From contig CAZEJT010000011.1 of NCBI GenBank assembly GCA_964512655.1, forward strand, positions 24,248-88,247: a stretch of DNA of 64,000 bases, read 5' to 3'. The position numbers and the translations under genes were made by a program. Under the pieces are notes generated by a model. It saw only the letters and a program-made list of their open reading frames with translations. It was not told where the DNA came from and ran no database searches. The DNA comes from VBOC01 sp964512655. Its GTDB lineage: Bacteria > Bacteroidota > Ignavibacteria > UBA10030 > SZUA-254. Of this stretch, positions 26,080-35,046 are shown one piece after another. The stretch's first letter is position 1; every line of letters begins with the position of its first letter.

Positions 26080-28491
26080 TTAGTCGTCACCCTGTGACGA
26101 CACGAATGCCCCTCTCCTCGGAGCCGGCATCGCCGAGCCTTCCCCACGAACCGCCAGCCAGATCACTCTATTTAGATCCTGTACCGGAGCGCGGTCGGGC
26201 CCCGAGAGGTCGAACATATCGGATGCTTCCGAAGAATTGTTCACTGCGATATTCTTGTCATCAAGATCGATTCTCGCGGGAAGCGCCGTAAAAACTGACC
26301 TGTCAATCGAACCGTCGAAGCACCTCCACATCGGGGTTGCCGCCGCATCGTACTGGCTCATCGGGGGCAAGCCGAGAATCAGCTCCATGGTCCGAAGCAT
26401 AGAGGAGGACGAGTACATGGTGTGGTCGACCGCGTGCCGGCGGACATGGCCCCCCGCCACAAAGGCGATGCTCCTGTGCGCATCCACATGATCGGGCCCG
26501 TCCTGCGCATCGTCCTCGAGCACAAAGACCGCGCTCTCATTCCACACCGAACTGTGTGAAAGATGTTCGACGAGCTTCCCCAGCGCGAGATCGTTGTCTG
26601 CTACTGCCGCAAACGGCGAGAAGGCGCCTTTCGATAGACCGCTTGTGTGGTCGTTGGGAAGATATACGAGATTCATTGCCGGGAGCGCGTTTACCGCGAG
26701 GAGCGAATCGAAATCATTCTCCCAGACCCTCTCGCGCGTGGTGTCCTTAATTTTCAGGTTCCAACCCGGATACGTTCCGCAGGTCTGTTCCGCGAGGGTC
26801 TTTAGCTTCGGAGGTCCTTCGTCTCCGAATTCCCCGTAGTTCCGGAATGAGACGTTATGTGATAGGCAGTTATCCCAGATGAATCCGTTCCTCGGAAGCG
26901 CAATCGATCGATTGCCGATGTAGTCGTATTCCCCGCCCCGTCCGCCGTACCGCGTGGGCCACGTCTTCTCGATGAAATCATTGGCGTATGCGGCGGTGCT
27001 CCAGTTGTGTCCGTCAGCGCTGACTTCCCCATCGACATAGAAATTATCGAGAAGGACGAACTCCCGTGCGATCGCATGCTGGTTTGGCGTTACTCGCTCG
27101 GGGAAAAGGCACAAAGAGGTATCACCATTCCCCCGGGGATCGTCTCCGAGAACCTGGTCGTACGTGCGGTTTTCCTTGATGACGTAGAAGACGTGCTTGA
27201 TCGGTGACGGTTCGCCCGGCCTGACAGGTATTGGGTTCCCGGATTCGCCTCCTGACATCGAGGCAGCCGACGGGCTGTAGGGAGTGTTGCGATAGACCAT
27301 TTGAGAGTACGCGGCAAGCTGGGCCCCGTCGGGCTCCGGAATGACGCTGATGGTTCCCTTGAACAGGCCCCCAATGTACTGTTCTCGCTTCTTCGACTCT
27401 TCAGCCTTGCCTCTCCTCCGAGCGGGGTTGGGCCCTCGCGGGTTAGGCGCAGATGTGATTCCCTTCCCGTTCGCCACCCACACTCGACCGTCGACCACTC
27501 GAACGCACGTCGGATACCACCCGGTCGGTATGAAACCCTTTGAGACGCTGTGGCCGGGGCGTTCAACGTTGAACACAGCGAGACAGTTGTTATCGGCGTT
27601 CGCCGCATAGAGCCTTTTGCCGTCCTCGCTCAATCCGATGCTGTTGGTCGTGCTTCCCTCGAGGGATTGCGGAAAGAGCGCGGCGGAAAGGGTTTCCAAA
27701 ACGCTGAGCTGCCGAGTGTCGATCACGGATATGCTATTATCCTGCGAGTTGGCCACGAAGAGATAGCGGCCGTCTCCGGTCAGGCATAGGTCGTTGGGAT
27801 TGCTCCCCGTCGCTATGTGCGCCGTAATCGAATCGGCCTTCGTGTCATAGACACAGACGTTCTTGTTTCCCCAGACCGAGATGTACAGCGTTGCGTGATC
27901 AGGAGAAAGGAGGCATGTGTACGCTTCGCCGTCAAGTGTGTCCCTCTTCAGAACCGACTTGGTCTTTATATCAATGACATACAGCGAATTATTCTCCTTG
28001 GTCACGACGTAGAGTCGATTCCGCGACTCATCGAGGGCCAGCCCGGTCGGCGAGATTCGGACAGGCCAGGGCTTGCCGAGGACAATGCTGTCCTGGGGAG
28101 TCAGCGAGTTGTTTTCAACAGAATATGTCCGAATGGTATTGAGATTTCCGGCAGAGACATAGAGATGGCGGTCATCGCGAGTGAACTCAATTCCCAGCCA
28201 GGATCGCGGGATCGGCATTATATCCGTCACGCGGGCGGTCGCCACGTCGATCAACTCGATCGACTGATCGCTTTCCCCGTTGTTCGTAACCGCGATCAGA
28301 CGGCGATCGTGACTCACCGCAAAATTCATCGGTAGATCTCCGACGCCTATCGATCTCCCGACCGGCGTCAGATGCCACCCGTTCGGGAGGCTAACACGGT
28401 CGCCGTTGACCCCCGGAAGGGACCTGACCATCCTCTGGCTGCAGCCTATGGCACCGAGAAGAAGCGAGAATATCAGAAGTCGTACAATCAT
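26080..28491 (-). CDS. Lipoprotein with YVTN propeller and phosphoesterase (acid phosphatase/phospholipase C-like) domain
   Basis: This 803-residue protein has a lipoprotein signal (LLLGAIGCSQ). The N-terminal half (about 30-350) is a YVTN-type beta propeller with repeats such as NRLYVVTKENNSLYVID and RYLFVANSQDNSISVID. The C-terminal half starts at IKHVFYVIKENRTYDQVLGD, the metal-binding opening of the phosphoesterase family that includes AcpA and phospholipase C. It also has DGHNWS and the late metal cluster EDDAQDGPDHVDAHRS. Hydrolysis of a phosphate ester outside the cytoplasm is likely; the substrate is unknown. Similar propeller-phosphoesterase fusions are known in Bacteroidota. Confidence 0.85.
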   Translation of the reverse strand: MIVRLLIFSLLLGAIGCSQRMVRSLPGVNGDRVSLPNGWHLTPVGRSIGVGDLPMNFAVSHDRRLIAVTNNGESDQSIELIDVATARVTDIMPIPRSWLGIEFTRDDRHLYVSAGNLNTIRTYSVENNSLTPQDSIVLGKPWPVRISPTGLALDESRNRLYVVTKENNSLYVIDIKTKSVLKRDTLDGEAYTCLLSPDHATLYISVWGNKNVCVYDTKADSITAHIATGSNPNDLCLTGDGRYLFVANSQDNSISVIDTRQLSVLETLSAALFPQSLEGSTTNSIGLSEDGKRLYAANADNNCLAVFNVERPGHSVSKGFIPTGWYPTCVRVVDGRVWVANGKGITSAPNPRGPNPARRRGKAEESKKREQYIGGLFKGTISVIPEPDGAQLAAYSQMVYRNTPYSPSAASMSGGESGNPIPVRPGEPSPIKHVFYVIKENRTYDQVLGDDPRGNGDTSLCLFPERVTPNQHAIAREFVLLDNFYVDGEVSADGHNWSTAAYANDFIEKTWPTRYGGRGGEYDYIGNRSIALPRNGFIWDNCLSHNVSFRNYGEFGDEGPPKLKTLAEQTCGTYPGWNLKIKDTTRERVWENDFDSLLAVNALPAMNLVYLPNDHTSGLSKGAFSPFAAVADNDLALGKLVEHLSHSSVWNESAVFVLEDDAQDGPDHVDAHRSIAFVAGGHVRRHAVDHTMYSSSSMLRTMELILGLPPMSQYDAAATPMWRCFDGSIDRSVFTALPARIDLDDKNIAVNNSSEASDMFDLSGPDRAPVQDLNRVIWLAVRGEGSAMPAPRRGAFVSSQGDD

Positions 28492-28534
28492 GGTTCCTGA
28501 GGCAATTGGAGTGAATGCTTGTTAAGGGTTCGGC

Positions 28535-30211
28535 CTATTTTACGAAACATTCCGTGAGCGGCCGCCCTTCACAACCCTCCGGAGGGGCGATGGAGAGCAC
28601 CCGGGCCAGAGTGGGAGCGATATCCAGGGGCGATGAACGGCCGCCGTACGACCCGGCCCGAAAGCCCGGTCCGTAGAATATAAGCGGAACATGGCAATCA
28701 TACCAATAAGGGGTTCCGTGGATCCCCGGGTCCTTGTCGCCAAAAATGCAATAAGGCTTGACCACAATCATGAGATCCGCTCCTCGGACAGGATCATATG
28801 ACTCCCGCACTTTGCCGATGATTGAGTCACCGGGCACTCCGAAGGAGGAATTGAGGATCTCATCGCGCAGGTAGCAGCGGGCCACTCCGGGCATCCGCTC
28901 GGCGAACGACGCTAGATCCCGCTCAAATTTCTGGGCATCGAAATGGTGTCCGGCAATGCCCGCCGTGTCGAGCCACACGGAGCCGTAGATAAGCGAGCGA
29001 ATGAGATTGTCGTTCCCCTCGTCATAGTTGTACGTCTGTCCCATGTGAACTTTCATGTCAAGGAGCATATCGGCGGCCGACAATCGAAGGCCCCCTTGTG
29101 CCTTCGTTTGTTCGGGGAGCGGTGCGACTCCGTGATCAGCTGTGAGGACGATCGCTACGTTCTTCATCCCGACCGTTGAATCGATAAAACGGAAGAATCC
29201 CGCGAGTTGGCGGTCGAGACGGAGCAGGATATCCTCAATCTCGTGACTGTCCGGGCCGAACGTGTGCCCGCAGTAATCGGGAGACGAGAAGCTCACCGAG
29301 AGAATGTCCGATTCCCCCCGCCGTCCGAGCCTCTCACCCCGGATCGCCGCCTCCGCGAATTCTATCGTAAGATCGTCCGCATATGGGGTACAGACGAATG
29401 ATTCAAACCGTTTGAATTGCGGGGCTCCCTTGCCGGTCGGCTGGTCCGCAAGGTCCGAGGCACGGTGAGGAAACACCCGCGATGTTTCCCCTGGCAGAAT
29501 CCCTTCCCCCGCCGCGCTGTCAGGCCCCTGACGGACGTACGCCTCCTCGGGAAGAAGCTTCCTCCATTCCTTTCCGAGATATTTTTCTGCTCCGTGTTTG
29601 TCGAACTCGACGACCCAATTCGGGAGAGTCGAGTCGTAGTACGAACTTGTGATCCATCGGCCGGTCGAGTATTCAAACCAGTACGCTCCGGTCGGGTGCT
29701 TGCCGGCAGGAAGTATGGCCCCTCTGTCCTTCAGCGCTATCCCAACCACCTTCGATCCGGGAGATGCATTTCGGAGCAGGTCGGCGAGCGTTTCTCCCTT
29801 GAAATTGCGCGGAGACATCTTACCGGCAGGGTCCGTTGAGTCGGCGCCTACCGCATGCACCGCCCGATCTTCAGCGCAGTACCATGTCCTCCCGGATGCA
29901 CGATCATACCAGTCATTTCCGATGATGCCGCTTTTCGAGGGTGGTATCCCTGAGAGGATCACCGAATGACCGGGACCGGTCAGGGTTGAGCTGTAAGGAT
30001 AGTTGGAGTTGGTAAATCTCGCTCCCCCCTTCATAAGCAAATGGAATCCGCCTTCCCCGAAGAGGTCGCCGAACCGGTCTAGGTAGTCCGCCCTCATCTG
30101 ATCAACGACAATCACGATGGTCAGTTTTGGCCTGGCCGTGGGAGAACCCTGAGACCGCAAAGGAATTAAGGAGGATAGAACCAGGAGACTGGTACCAAGC
30201 CTTGCGCGCAT
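28535..30211 (-). CDS. PafA-type alkaline phosphatase
   Basis: This 558-residue exported enzyme of the alkaline phosphatase superfamily is close in design to the broad-specificity phosphomonoesterase PafA. After a signal peptide, the metal-binding Asp37 is in VIVVDQMRADYL, the nucleophile is probably Thr78 in STLTGPGHS, and Asn99, Lys161 and Arg163 (IGND, ALKDRG) sit one position from the Thr79, Asn100, Lys162 and Arg164 known for PafA. A second metal cluster is in SFSSPDYCGHTFGPD and TADHGV. It probably releases phosphate from organic esters in the periplasm. A 12-base inverted repeat in the leader could hide the ribosome site. Confidence 0.9.
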   Translation of the reverse strand: MRARLGTSLLVLSSLIPLRSQGSPTARPKLTIVIVVDQMRADYLDRFGDLFGEGGFHLLMKGGARFTNSNYPYSSTLTGPGHSVILSGIPPSKSGIIGNDWYDRASGRTWYCAEDRAVHAVGADSTDPAGKMSPRNFKGETLADLLRNASPGSKVVGIALKDRGAILPAGKHPTGAYWFEYSTGRWITSSYYDSTLPNWVVEFDKHGAEKYLGKEWRKLLPEEAYVRQGPDSAAGEGILPGETSRVFPHRASDLADQPTGKGAPQFKRFESFVCTPYADDLTIEFAEAAIRGERLGRRGESDILSVSFSSPDYCGHTFGPDSHEIEDILLRLDRQLAGFFRFIDSTVGMKNVAIVLTADHGVAPLPEQTKAQGGLRLSAADMLLDMKVHMGQTYNYDEGNDNLIRSLIYGSVWLDTAGIAGHHFDAQKFERDLASFAERMPGVARCYLRDEILNSSFGVPGDSIIGKVRESYDPVRGADLMIVVKPYCIFGDKDPGIHGTPYWYDCHVPLIFYGPGFRAGSYGGRSSPLDIAPTLARVLSIAPPEGCEGRPLTECFVK

Positions 30212-30480
30212 AGGGAGAGATTCCTTAAAGAGGTATGTCGGTAAACTAATGATTGAGTATTAAGGAATCTCCACCAAATCGTTAACTTGGTGTCAAATGA
30301 GGGGATAATTGGGTTAAGAATCAAGTAAAACCCGTGCTCGCGGCAGGGCGGCATGGGATGTCGCCGTGGTAGGGGAATCTCCCATTGCGCTTGAAGTTGT
30401 TTATCCCTACCTTTGCCTCTGGGGAGGTATGTAGCCGGCTCATTCCGTGAAGTCATCCGGCGGATCGGAGGGAGAATTGT
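30212..30480. other. Divergent intergenic region with a long inverted repeat
   Basis: About 269 bases between the PafA-type gene (minus) and a T9SS cargo gene (plus). It holds the inverted repeat 30217-30271. A weak promoter-like pair on the + strand (TTAACT 30282-30287, ATAATT 30305-30310) is also present. GGAGGGAG precedes the + strand gene. No coding sequence was found. Confidence 0.5.
30217..30271 (-). promoter_or_regulatory. Leader inverted repeat that may hide the ribosome site of the PafA-type gene
   Basis: GAGATTCCTTAA (30217-30228) and TTAAGGAATCTC (30260-30271) are perfect 12-base complements 31 bases apart. In the minus-strand transcript the arm next to the ATG contains AAGGA, the only Shine-Dalgarno-like sequence, which would be paired in the stem. 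The sites could equally be a protein-binding dyad. Confidence 0.5.
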
Positions 30481-31764
30481 ATGAAGCACTTCATTCCGTT
30501 TATCCCAGCATGCTTGATGATGGGCGCGAGTCTGGCCCTCAATACTCTCCAGGCACAACCGGTCGACTCTGCCCGCTACAGGTTCTATATGACGGCAACC
30601 GACGCTGTCACAGGCAGGTCCGCCAGGTCGGACCTCGGATTCCACCCCCGAGCGACCATCGGTTTCGATTACGACACGCTTTTCGGATTCACGGATCACT
30701 GGTATGAAAACGATCCTGCTTGGGTCAGGGAGGTCTACCCGCCTCCGTGGAGTTTCTTCCAGGAAGCGCGGATCCAGAATGTGCGGCAAAAGTTTCCCAA
30801 CGCTCTTCTCTTTGGCAACATCCATGCCTACACCGGACCCTCGGAAGTCGACACATTTATAGTCCAGTGGAACGGCGATGAGAACCCCGCCGGCGATAGC
30901 CTCTATCTGTATACACACCCCCAGATCCTGAGCTGGCCCTCGGTCCTCCGATTCTATGCAGACAGCATCATCTTGCGTGACGTAAGTAATAACGCCCAAA
31001 CCGTCCCCGGACCATACGTTAGAATAGACATGACAGTTGATTCATCGTGGACCTATTCACCCCCTATCTATTTCAATCCGGATCTCGGCATTTACAACGT
31101 CGATCCGTTCCACAAGGGTTTCTTCATCTACGTCTATCACCCCAAAGCGGCTCCCCCACCACCGGACCCGGTTATGCTTATCTCGCCTCCCGAGGACACC
31201 GCACTCGCTTCCTCGAGCATCGAGCTGAGCTGGGCGGAGGTTCGGGGGGCATATTCATATAAGGTCGGGCTTGCGACCAACGCCTCGTTTTCAACGCCCT
31301 TGGTTTCAGAAGTGTTGAATTCGACGACAAAGATCGTCAGCGGGCTCCAGCCCTCAACGACCTATTATTGGCACGTCAGCGTTTCAAATGCATACGGCGT
31401 GAGTTACTACCAGAATCCCCCGCGCTCCTTCCATACAAGCTCGGCGCTGGACGTGCGGGATCCCCGGAGTTCTGTTCCTCTCCGTTTTGCGCTCCTCCCA
31501 AGCTACCCCAATCCCTTCAACCCCTCGGCCACAATCCAGTTCCTCGTGTCCAGGCCGTCGATGGTCCGACTTACGATTGTTGATCTCCTGGGACGTGACC
31601 TCGCTGTTCTGGCCAACAGTCATTTCCAGCCGGGTGAGTACCGGACGGTGTGGAATGCATCGGACAAGCCGACCGGCGTTTACTTCTACAGGATGACGGC
31701 CACACCCGAGGGGGACCCCGGCTCCGCCTTCAGGTCTGAAGGTAAAATGCTCCTGATGAGATAA
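30481..31764 (+). CDS. Secreted protein with fibronectin type III-like and T9SS C-terminal domains
   Basis: This is a 427-residue exported protein (signal peptide ending NTLQAQP). The N-terminal half (about 25-225) is not recognised. It is followed by a proline spacer (KAAPPPPDP), a fibronectin type III-like domain (about 230-315, ending TYYWHVSVSNAYG) and a T9SS type A sorting domain (YPNPFNPSATIQF, LLGRDLAVLA, TGVYFYRM, KMLLMR). It is probably displayed on or released from the surface. It stands alone as a transcription unit, divergent from the phosphatase group. Confidence 0.82.
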   Translation: MKHFIPFIPACLMMGASLALNTLQAQPVDSARYRFYMTATDAVTGRSARSDLGFHPRATIGFDYDTLFGFTDHWYENDPAWVREVYPPPWSFFQEARIQNVRQKFPNALLFGNIHAYTGPSEVDTFIVQWNGDENPAGDSLYLYTHPQILSWPSVLRFYADSIILRDVSNNAQTVPGPYVRIDMTVDSSWTYSPPIYFNPDLGIYNVDPFHKGFFIYVYHPKAAPPPPDPVMLISPPEDTALASSSIELSWAEVRGAYSYKVGLATNASFSTPLVSEVLNSTTKIVSGLQPSTTYYWHVSVSNAYGVSYYQNPPRSFHTSSALDVRDPRSSVPLRFALLPSYPNPFNPSATIQFLVSRPSMVRLTIVDLLGRDLAVLANSHFQPGEYRTVWNASDKPTGVYFYRMTATPEGDPGSAFRSEGKMLLMR

Positions 31765-31841
31765 CCTCGTTCGATCCTTTGTCTTCCGCCACTTAGACGT
31801 TGCGTTTGCATCGCCGATTCGGCATTTTCGAGGGAACTTCG

Positions 31842-31875
31842 ATGCGCATAGTCACGTTTTCGCGGGTATGCGCAT
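31842..31875 (+). promoter_or_regulatory. Pair of ATGCGCAT palindromes upstream of the DUF6600-type lipoprotein gene
   Basis: The 8-base palindrome ATGCGCAT occurs at 31842-31849 and again at 31868-31875, 26 bases apart (about two and a half helical turns), upstream of the AGGAGG ribosome site at 31909-31914. It may be an operator; no clear -35/-10 pair was found in this gap. Confidence 0.3.
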
Positions 31876-31918
31876 GACGAATTCATACTAGGTGAAATCT
31901 GCGCTAAAAGGAGGACCT

Positions 31919-33208
31919 ATGAAAAAGACGATAGTAGTACTCGCCCTTACGGTTGCATCGGCGTTCATCGGTTGCACGTCAACCGGCGAATCCTCACGAG
32001 GCGACTATGGTTACGGATACAGGGAAAGGCCGTATTACAACGACCGTGCGGTAAGCTTCCAGGTGTTCTACGATGAACTGAGCCCGTATGGCTATTGGGT
32101 GGACCACCCTTCCTTTGGATACGTCTGGATTCCGAACGTAGGGCCCGGCTTTAGCCCTTACGCCACGAACGGCCACTGGGTTTTTACCGATTACGGCTGG
32201 ACGTGGTTCTCCGATTACGCCTGGGGCTGGGCGCCGTTCCATTACGGACGGTGGGCGTACGACTATCAGATGGGATGGTTTTGGATACCGGCAAATGAGT
32301 GGGCACCCGCATGGGTGACATGGAGAAGATCCGAGGGTTACTATGGGTGGGCTCCGATGGGCCCCGGCGTTAGCGTCGATGCCTCATTCACGAGCGGTTA
32401 CAGCGTTCCGAGCGACCGGTGGGTGTTCGTAAACGACCGTGACCTGGTGAGATCCGACCTCGACCGATGCTACCTCAATCGGGAGCAGAACGTCACGATC
32501 ATCAATAATACCACGATCATCAATAACACGTACGTCGACAACAGCAGGCACACGACGTACGTCGCCGGCCCGCGGAGGGACGATGTGCAGAGAGTGGTCG
32601 GCGCGCCGGTGCAGCCGGTTTCCGTTCAGGAGAACGACAAGCCCGGACAGAGTCTGCGAAACAACAGGCTGATGATTTTCAGGCCGCCGGTTCAATCCAA
32701 CACCGATGCCGGTTCAAAACCCGCGCCGCAGAAAGTCGGGAGCCTTAACGATGTGCGGCGAATGTTCGACAGGCCTCAGCCCAATCAGGGACAGGACCCC
32801 AAGCCGCCGGAGGGCGGCATTGGGCGGGAACCGGCCCCTCCGATCCGCAAGCCGAATCCGGCCGACGGACAGGAAGACCGGCAGTTGCCTCCGCCGCCGC
32901 AGGGCGATCAGGACAAGTCGAGGAAACCGCCCGAGCAGGCTCCAAGCATCTTTCTGCCAAATCAGGGGAGGGACAGCAATGCCCGGCCGCAGTCCGACAA
33001 GGACCGCTCGCAGCAGCCGCAGGTCGACAGAAAAGGCATCCCGCGCGGGCCAGAGGTTGGGCCTCCGTCAGACGCCCGGCGAGGAAAGGTAAAGCCGTTT
33101 GCTCCCTCCGGTCAGGAGAAGAAATCCCGGAAGGCGCCCGATCAGCCCAAGAGAAAACCCTTCGCGCCCCCCGAAGAACACAAAGCGAAGTCCGACAGCG
33201 GCAGATAA
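31919..33208 (+). CDS. DUF6600-type (YXWGXW) lipoprotein with disordered Pro-rich tail
   Basis: This 429-residue lipoprotein has its lipid-attachment Cys in SAFIGCTSTG. The first half (about 40-190) is rich in Trp, Tyr and Gly (YGYWVDHP, GHWVFTDYGWTW, YAWGWAPFHYGRW, GWFWIPANEWAPAWV), the pattern of DUF6600/YXWGXW proteins. A short Asn/Ile/Thr repeat (IINNTTIINNT) follows. The last half is charged, Pro/Gln-rich and probably disordered. The function is unknown; a cell-envelope role is likely. A GTG nine codons upstream is in frame, but AGGAGG spaced four bases before ATG 31919 decides the start. Confidence 0.8.
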   Translation: MKKTIVVLALTVASAFIGCTSTGESSRGDYGYGYRERPYYNDRAVSFQVFYDELSPYGYWVDHPSFGYVWIPNVGPGFSPYATNGHWVFTDYGWTWFSDYAWGWAPFHYGRWAYDYQMGWFWIPANEWAPAWVTWRRSEGYYGWAPMGPGVSVDASFTSGYSVPSDRWVFVNDRDLVRSDLDRCYLNREQNVTIINNTTIINNTYVDNSRHTTYVAGPRRDDVQRVVGAPVQPVSVQENDKPGQSLRNNRLMIFRPPVQSNTDAGSKPAPQKVGSLNDVRRMFDRPQPNQGQDPKPPEGGIGREPAPPIRKPNPADGQEDRQLPPPPQGDQDKSRKPPEQAPSIFLPNQGRDSNARPQSDKDRSQQPQVDRKGIPRGPEVGPPSDARRGKVKPFAPSGQEKKSRKAPDQPKRKPFAPPEEHKAKSDSGR

Positions 33209-33226
33209 CGGGGCTCGGGAGGCTCC

Positions 33227-34378
33227 CTACTTAAGAATAAACGCCGCCACGATCCCGCCGAGGACGCTCACCTCGGCGGCGTAGGCTACGGTCATATTCC
33301 ATTTCTTGATCCGGTGCCAGACGAACGCCATGATGTACATGGCGATAGTCAGGGCGGCGAAGAGACCGAACGCCTGCAGGTAATTGAGCGTCGGACCGAA
33401 CATCCTCACGAAGCTGAAATCGTACGTGTATCCGTACACGATCAGCAGGTGCACCACGTAGACGAGAAGGGATTCCTGTCCGAAGAGCGCGATGACGGAG
33501 GATTGACGGACGTGTCCCCTCCGCTCCATCAGGCGCAGGCCTGCCAGGGCCAGCACCACACACCCCAGCCGCACGAAGAAGAACTCCGGGCTCGCATTCC
33601 AGAAACTGAGGTTCGGATAGATCGCGACCGGCAGCAGTCCGATCGCGATTGATAGGACGATCCCCGCAACCGCGAGAATACCGAACCATCGCACGCATTC
33701 GTCCCCCCTCCCCTTCTCCGCCGCCTCCACGAAGCGAAATCCGAGAAGAGTTCCGCACACAAGAAATGCGCTCCACGGAAAAAGCGGAAACTGCGATTTG
33801 AACTGAAGCGACAGGTAGGGCCGGACCCACATCGGAAGAGCCGAATGATCCATTGCGCGTACTATCGGACTTGTGAAGATGACGGCGAGCGCGATGACCG
33901 CGAGGGCGACCTGAAACCCGGTCCGATTCCGGATGACCGTTGCCAGAATGAGGAGCGCCATCAGGGTCACGGCGATGACCTGGAGGATGTCGACCTGAAA
34001 AAAGGAGACCCAGAGCCGATCGTCGGTGATCGTTTCCATCCTGCTCAGGGAGAAAAACGGAAGATGGAGAGAGTAGGCCACCACGAGGATGAAGAGCATC
34101 CTGACGGCGAAACGCCAGAACTGGCTTTCAAATCTCATAAACTGCGTCCACCTCCGGCTGAGACTGATCGCGAATCCGAATCCCGCGCAGAAGAGGAATG
34201 AGGGCGCTACGAGCCCGTTGAGGAAGGTCAGCACCCTGAACGGGGTTTCATCCTTGAGGGGGGTCGCAAGAACGGCGTTCACGACGTGGGTCTCGATCAT
34301 CACGAAAACGGCCCAGCCCCGGAGCAGATCGACGAAGAGAAAGCGTTCTTTAGCTGGCGCCTGCGGAGGAAGTGTCAA
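33227..34378 (-). CDS. Multi-pass membrane acyltransferase-like protein (DUF1624/HGSNAT type)
   Basis: This 383-residue protein has about ten transmembrane helices. The N-terminal signature RFLFVDLLRGWAVFVMIETHVVNA matches the DUF1624/heparan-alpha-glucosaminide N-acetyltransferase-like group, where an early R...D..RG and a His in the first helix are conserved. Members acetylate sugars across the membrane, but this one's substrate is unknown. The start is a TTG at 34378, since no ATG fits the family N-terminus. It lies 21 bases behind a response regulator gene and is probably co-transcribed with it. Confidence 0.78.
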   Translation of the reverse strand: MTLPPQAPAKERFLFVDLLRGWAVFVMIETHVVNAVLATPLKDETPFRVLTFLNGLVAPSFLFCAGFGFAISLSRRWTQFMRFESQFWRFAVRMLFILVVAYSLHLPFFSLSRMETITDDRLWVSFFQVDILQVIAVTLMALLILATVIRNRTGFQVALAVIALAVIFTSPIVRAMDHSALPMWVRPYLSLQFKSQFPLFPWSAFLVCGTLLGFRFVEAAEKGRGDECVRWFGILAVAGIVLSIAIGLLPVAIYPNLSFWNASPEFFFVRLGCVVLALAGLRLMERRGHVRQSSVIALFGQESLLVYVVHLLIVYGYTYDFSFVRMFGPTLNYLQAFGLFAALTIAMYIMAFVWHRIKKWNMTVAYAAEVSVLGGIVAAFILK

Positions 34379-34399
34379 CTGGGCGGACGGGGGGGAAAC

Positions 34400-34780
34400 C
34401 TACGGGAGCCCCAGCTTGGCGCGGATGATGTTGTCGAGGTTGTCGGCATCCACGGGCTTCGTCAGATAGCCGTCGACGCCGAGCGTTTCGCCGTACTTTT
34501 GGGCGATCGGGTCTTCAACCGCCGTGAGGAACAGCACGGGGGTCTTCAGGAACCGCGGATTCTTCTTGACCGTCTGAAAGAGCTCGAATCCGTTCATCGG
34601 CTGCATCCGGAGGTCGACGAGCATCAGGTCGGGGGTCTTCGACTTGAGGACATTCAGGGCCTCGGCGCCGCTTAGAGCCGTGAGAACGCCGAAGCCGCGC
34701 TGCGTGAGACTCGCCTTGATGGTCTCGAGCGCGCTCTCCTCGTCATCAACGTAGAGAATCAGAGCTTTTTCCATCTGCAT
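34400..34780 (-). CDS. Stand-alone response regulator receiver protein
   Basis: This is a 126-residue single receiver domain. The acidic pocket is ILYVDDEESA, the phospho-acceptor Asp is in LMLVDLRMQPMNG, the conserved Thr in FLTAVED and the Lys in YLTKPVDADN. No output domain is present, so it must act by protein contact or serve as a phosphate relay. It is transcribed from its own promoter (34854-34882) and lies back to back with a PP2C phosphatase gene of the RsbU/SpoIIE type, which often works with such receivers. That pairing is inference. Confidence 0.9.
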   Translation of the reverse strand: MQMEKALILYVDDEESALETIKASLTQRGFGVLTALSGAEALNVLKSKTPDLMLVDLRMQPMNGFELFQTVKKNPRFLKTPVLFLTAVEDPIAQKYGETLGVDGYLTKPVDADNLDNIIRAKLGLP

Positions 34781-34853
34781 GCCCTATCAATGTTTCCGCG
34801 ATCGCACGCCAACGACCCCGTTGTCACTCCCGTGCGCGCTCAGAAAACTGATT

Positions 34854-34882
34854 ATGATAACCCGAAATCGCGCCAAAGTCAA
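34854..34882 (-). promoter_or_regulatory. Putative promoter of the response regulator gene
   Basis: On the minus strand TTGACT (34877-34882), a 17-base spacer and TATCAT (34854-34859), 74 bases before the ATG at 34780. Confidence 0.55.
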
Positions 34883-34918
34883 GTGCCCCGCGCGCGGGTA
34901 GCGCGCTGCGCGCCGGCT

Positions 34919-34942
34919 GTAGGCGCGGACTTTACTCCGCGC
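34919..34942 (+). repeat. REP-like hairpin repeat with variant stem
   Basis: GTAGGCGCGGACTTTACTCCGCGC has stem GCGCGGA/TCCGCGC around a changed loop. It keeps the + orientation and lies between two divergent promoters. Confidence 0.75.
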
Positions 34943-34972
34943 GGCCCCCGGGGTGTCTGGTCAGCCGGGTGA

Positions 34973-35001
34973 TTGCCTTTTACCCATATTCGGATTACAT
35001 T
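34973..35001 (+). promoter_or_regulatory. Putative promoter of the PP2C phosphatase gene
   Basis: TTGCCT (34973-34978), 17-base spacer, TACATT (34996-35001, continuing TG). The start codon is 45 bases downstream. Confidence 0.55.
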
Positions 35002-35046
35002 TGTGCTGCCTTTGTCATCTTATTCAGCGAATCGGGGGATTCATCC

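Noticed and set aside
32139..32162. GTAGGGCCCGGCTTTAGCCCTTAC inside the DUF6600-type gene, resembling the REP-like repeat and encoding NVGPGFSPY
   Set aside because: The stem is poor, and a GF-PY...GHW segment is normal at this place in the protein family, so the similarity is probably coincidence.
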